Positions 62,885 to 64,000 of a DNA stretch of 64,000 bases are shown piece after piece. The notes under the pieces were generated by a model that was not told where the DNA came from, did not search any database, and was given only the letters and a program-made list of their open reading frames with translations. Source of the DNA: Petrolisthes cinctipes (taxonomy: Eukaryota > Arthropoda > Malacostraca > Decapoda > Porcellanidae); the NCBI GenBank assembly GCA_033782935.1, contig JAWQEG010003807.1:10001-74000 (forward strand), in the 5' to 3' direction. Within the stretch, counting starts at the first letter, position 1, and the number at the start of each line of letters is the position of its first letter. The translations under genes and the position numbers were made by a program.

Positions 62885-63048
62885 TTAAGGGGTAAGTTTT
62901 GTGTTGGTAAATCTGGAGCAACTGAATCCTCCAAACTATTCCAAGCAACAACAGAACACCATTATATTTGCTATTCTGGTCCTGTTTCCTGGCATACTCT
63001 GGAGGAATCAAGGCACTCCAATATAACAAAAAAGAATTATCACCTTAA
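62885..63048 (-). mobile_element. TTAA-bounded MITE, family B (inverted copy)
   Basis: ttaaggggtaagttttgtgt ... gaattatcaccttaa with TTAA on both sides. Confidence 0.8.
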
Positions 63049-63159
63049 TGTTTATAATAAATAAATGGGTGAATTTCATTGTACTGTGTATATTATTTAT
63101 TTACCACTATAGAAAGGAATCATCATTATTATATGCCTTTGTACTAAGTAAACTGGTTT

Positions 63160-63605
63160 GTTGTATTGTGTACTGGGGGTTTTTGGTTTGATGTTCCTTG
63201 GCATGTGTGTGGGTGTGTTTTGGCATGTGTGTGGGTGTGTTTTGGTCTGTTTCGTCCTCTGGTCTCTAATTTGTGTGTGTGGGTGTGTGTTTTGGTCTGT
63301 GTGTGTGGGTGTGTTTTGGTCTGTGTCGTCCTCTGGTCTCTAAATTGTGTGTGTGGGTGTGTGTTTTGGTCTGTGTGTGGGTGTTTTGGTCTGTTTCGTC
63401 CTCTGGTCTCTAAATTGTGTGTGTGGGTGTGTGTGTTTTAGCATGTGGGTGTGGGTGTGTGTGTTTTGGCAAGTGGGTGTGGGTGTGTGTGTTTTGGCAT
63501 GTGGGTGTGGGTGTGTGTGTGTTTTACCACGTAGTGTAGTGGATGGTGTGGGTTTGTGGAGGCTGCAGCAGCAAGTGTTTGTATGCTTCTCATGTCAAGA
63601 TGTTG
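63160..63605 (-). pseudogene. Fragment of the intron 8 LINE with a TG minisatellite
   Basis: Ends 'gtattgtgtactgggggttt' and 'gtagtgtagtggatggtgtg' match 38000-38110. Between them a GTGTGGGTGTGTTTTGG repeat has expanded within the former coding sequence. Confidence 0.7.
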
Positions 63606-63668
63606 CTGGCCAAAGGTAAGTAAGTATTATTATATATATATATATATATATATGGCTTCACACACATA

Positions 63669-63905
63669 GGGTCCATTCCACAGTGGTTGGTATTGGTTTG
63701 TATAAGCACGCAAACGAAAGAGTATTAGCCGTGTTAATGACTCCTGGGTGAATTAATTAATGAATTTGGTGAGTATCCGTATTCGCAAAATCTATACAAC
63801 AGTTAGATAATAATGATCACTGAATAATTCACCCAGAAGTCATTAACACGGCTAACATTCTTTCCTTTGGGTGCTTACAAACCACAACGAATGGCTCTGA
63901 ATAAC
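63669..63905. mobile_element. MITE family C
   Basis: gggtccattccacagtggtt ... accacaacgaatggct with the family core. Confidence 0.7.
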
Positions 63906-64000
63906 CTCTCCAGGGTAAAATGAGGTGGGAAAGAGAATGAAACTATTTCAAAGATTATCCCATGGTTGGTTTTATGGATATAAGCCAAGCGTTATTGTCC

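Noticed and set aside
1..64000. tRNA, rRNA or other structural RNA genes
   Set aside because: No complete cloverleaf or rRNA-like segment was found; the only polymerase III-like boxes belong to the SINE at 15405.

Overview
The window is nuclear DNA of an arthropod, most likely a decapod crustacean. The evidence is: split genes with GT-AG introns; interstitial tracts of the arthropod telomere repeat TTAGG/CCTAA; very heavy CA/TG, GA and trinucleotide microsatellite load; and many short inverted-repeat transposons and LINE fragments. There is no operon, CRISPR array or bacterial gene. The species assignment is inference.

Two host genes can be read with confidence, both on the + strand. (1) The 3' half of a GMC (glucose-methanol-choline) oxidoreductase, six exons between 930 and 8481; its FAD-binding N-terminal half lies upstream of the window. 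(2) A complete METTL3 gene, catalytic subunit of the nuclear m6A mRNA methyltransferase: eleven coding exons between 26720 and 47200, 582 codons, every intron phase matching, with CCCH zinc fingers, the DPPW catalytic motif and a polyadenylation signal at 47661. A small candidate terminal exon of an unidentified minus-strand gene lies at 17576-17719, and an unidentified, repeat-rich set of minus-strand reading frames lies at 48711-50480.

Between and inside the genes the sequence is mostly mobile or tandem DNA. A complete Ty3/gypsy-type LTR retrotransposon (8506-15149, minus strand) has two 720-bp LTRs that appear identical and one intact 1497-codon Gag-Pol frame. Its integrase lies upstream of reverse transcriptase, the order of the Gmr1-like group. 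It sits about 25 bp past the GMC stop codon. LINE remnants of at least four types lie at 24.0-25.2 kb, 28.1-28.5 kb, 37.5-41.2 kb, 43.6-43.8 kb, 44.8-45.8 kb, 60.2-60.5 kb and 61.6-63.6 kb. At least nine families of short inverted-repeat elements occur, several bounded by TTAA (piggyBac-like target) and several by TA (Tc1/mariner or pogo-like target). A 3.5-kb pure A/T satellite (19.8-23.3 kb) is inserted in one of them.

The most unusual pattern is that tandem duplications repeatedly cross exon edges and copy splice sites: the acceptor of GMC exon 2 (three copies), the donor of METTL3 exon 4 (three), the acceptor of METTL3 exon 8 with the DPPW motif (two), the acceptor of exon 9 (two) and the donor of exon 9 (several). 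In METTL3, use of the extra copies at exons 4, 8 and 9 would bring in a stop codon within a few to a few tens of codons.
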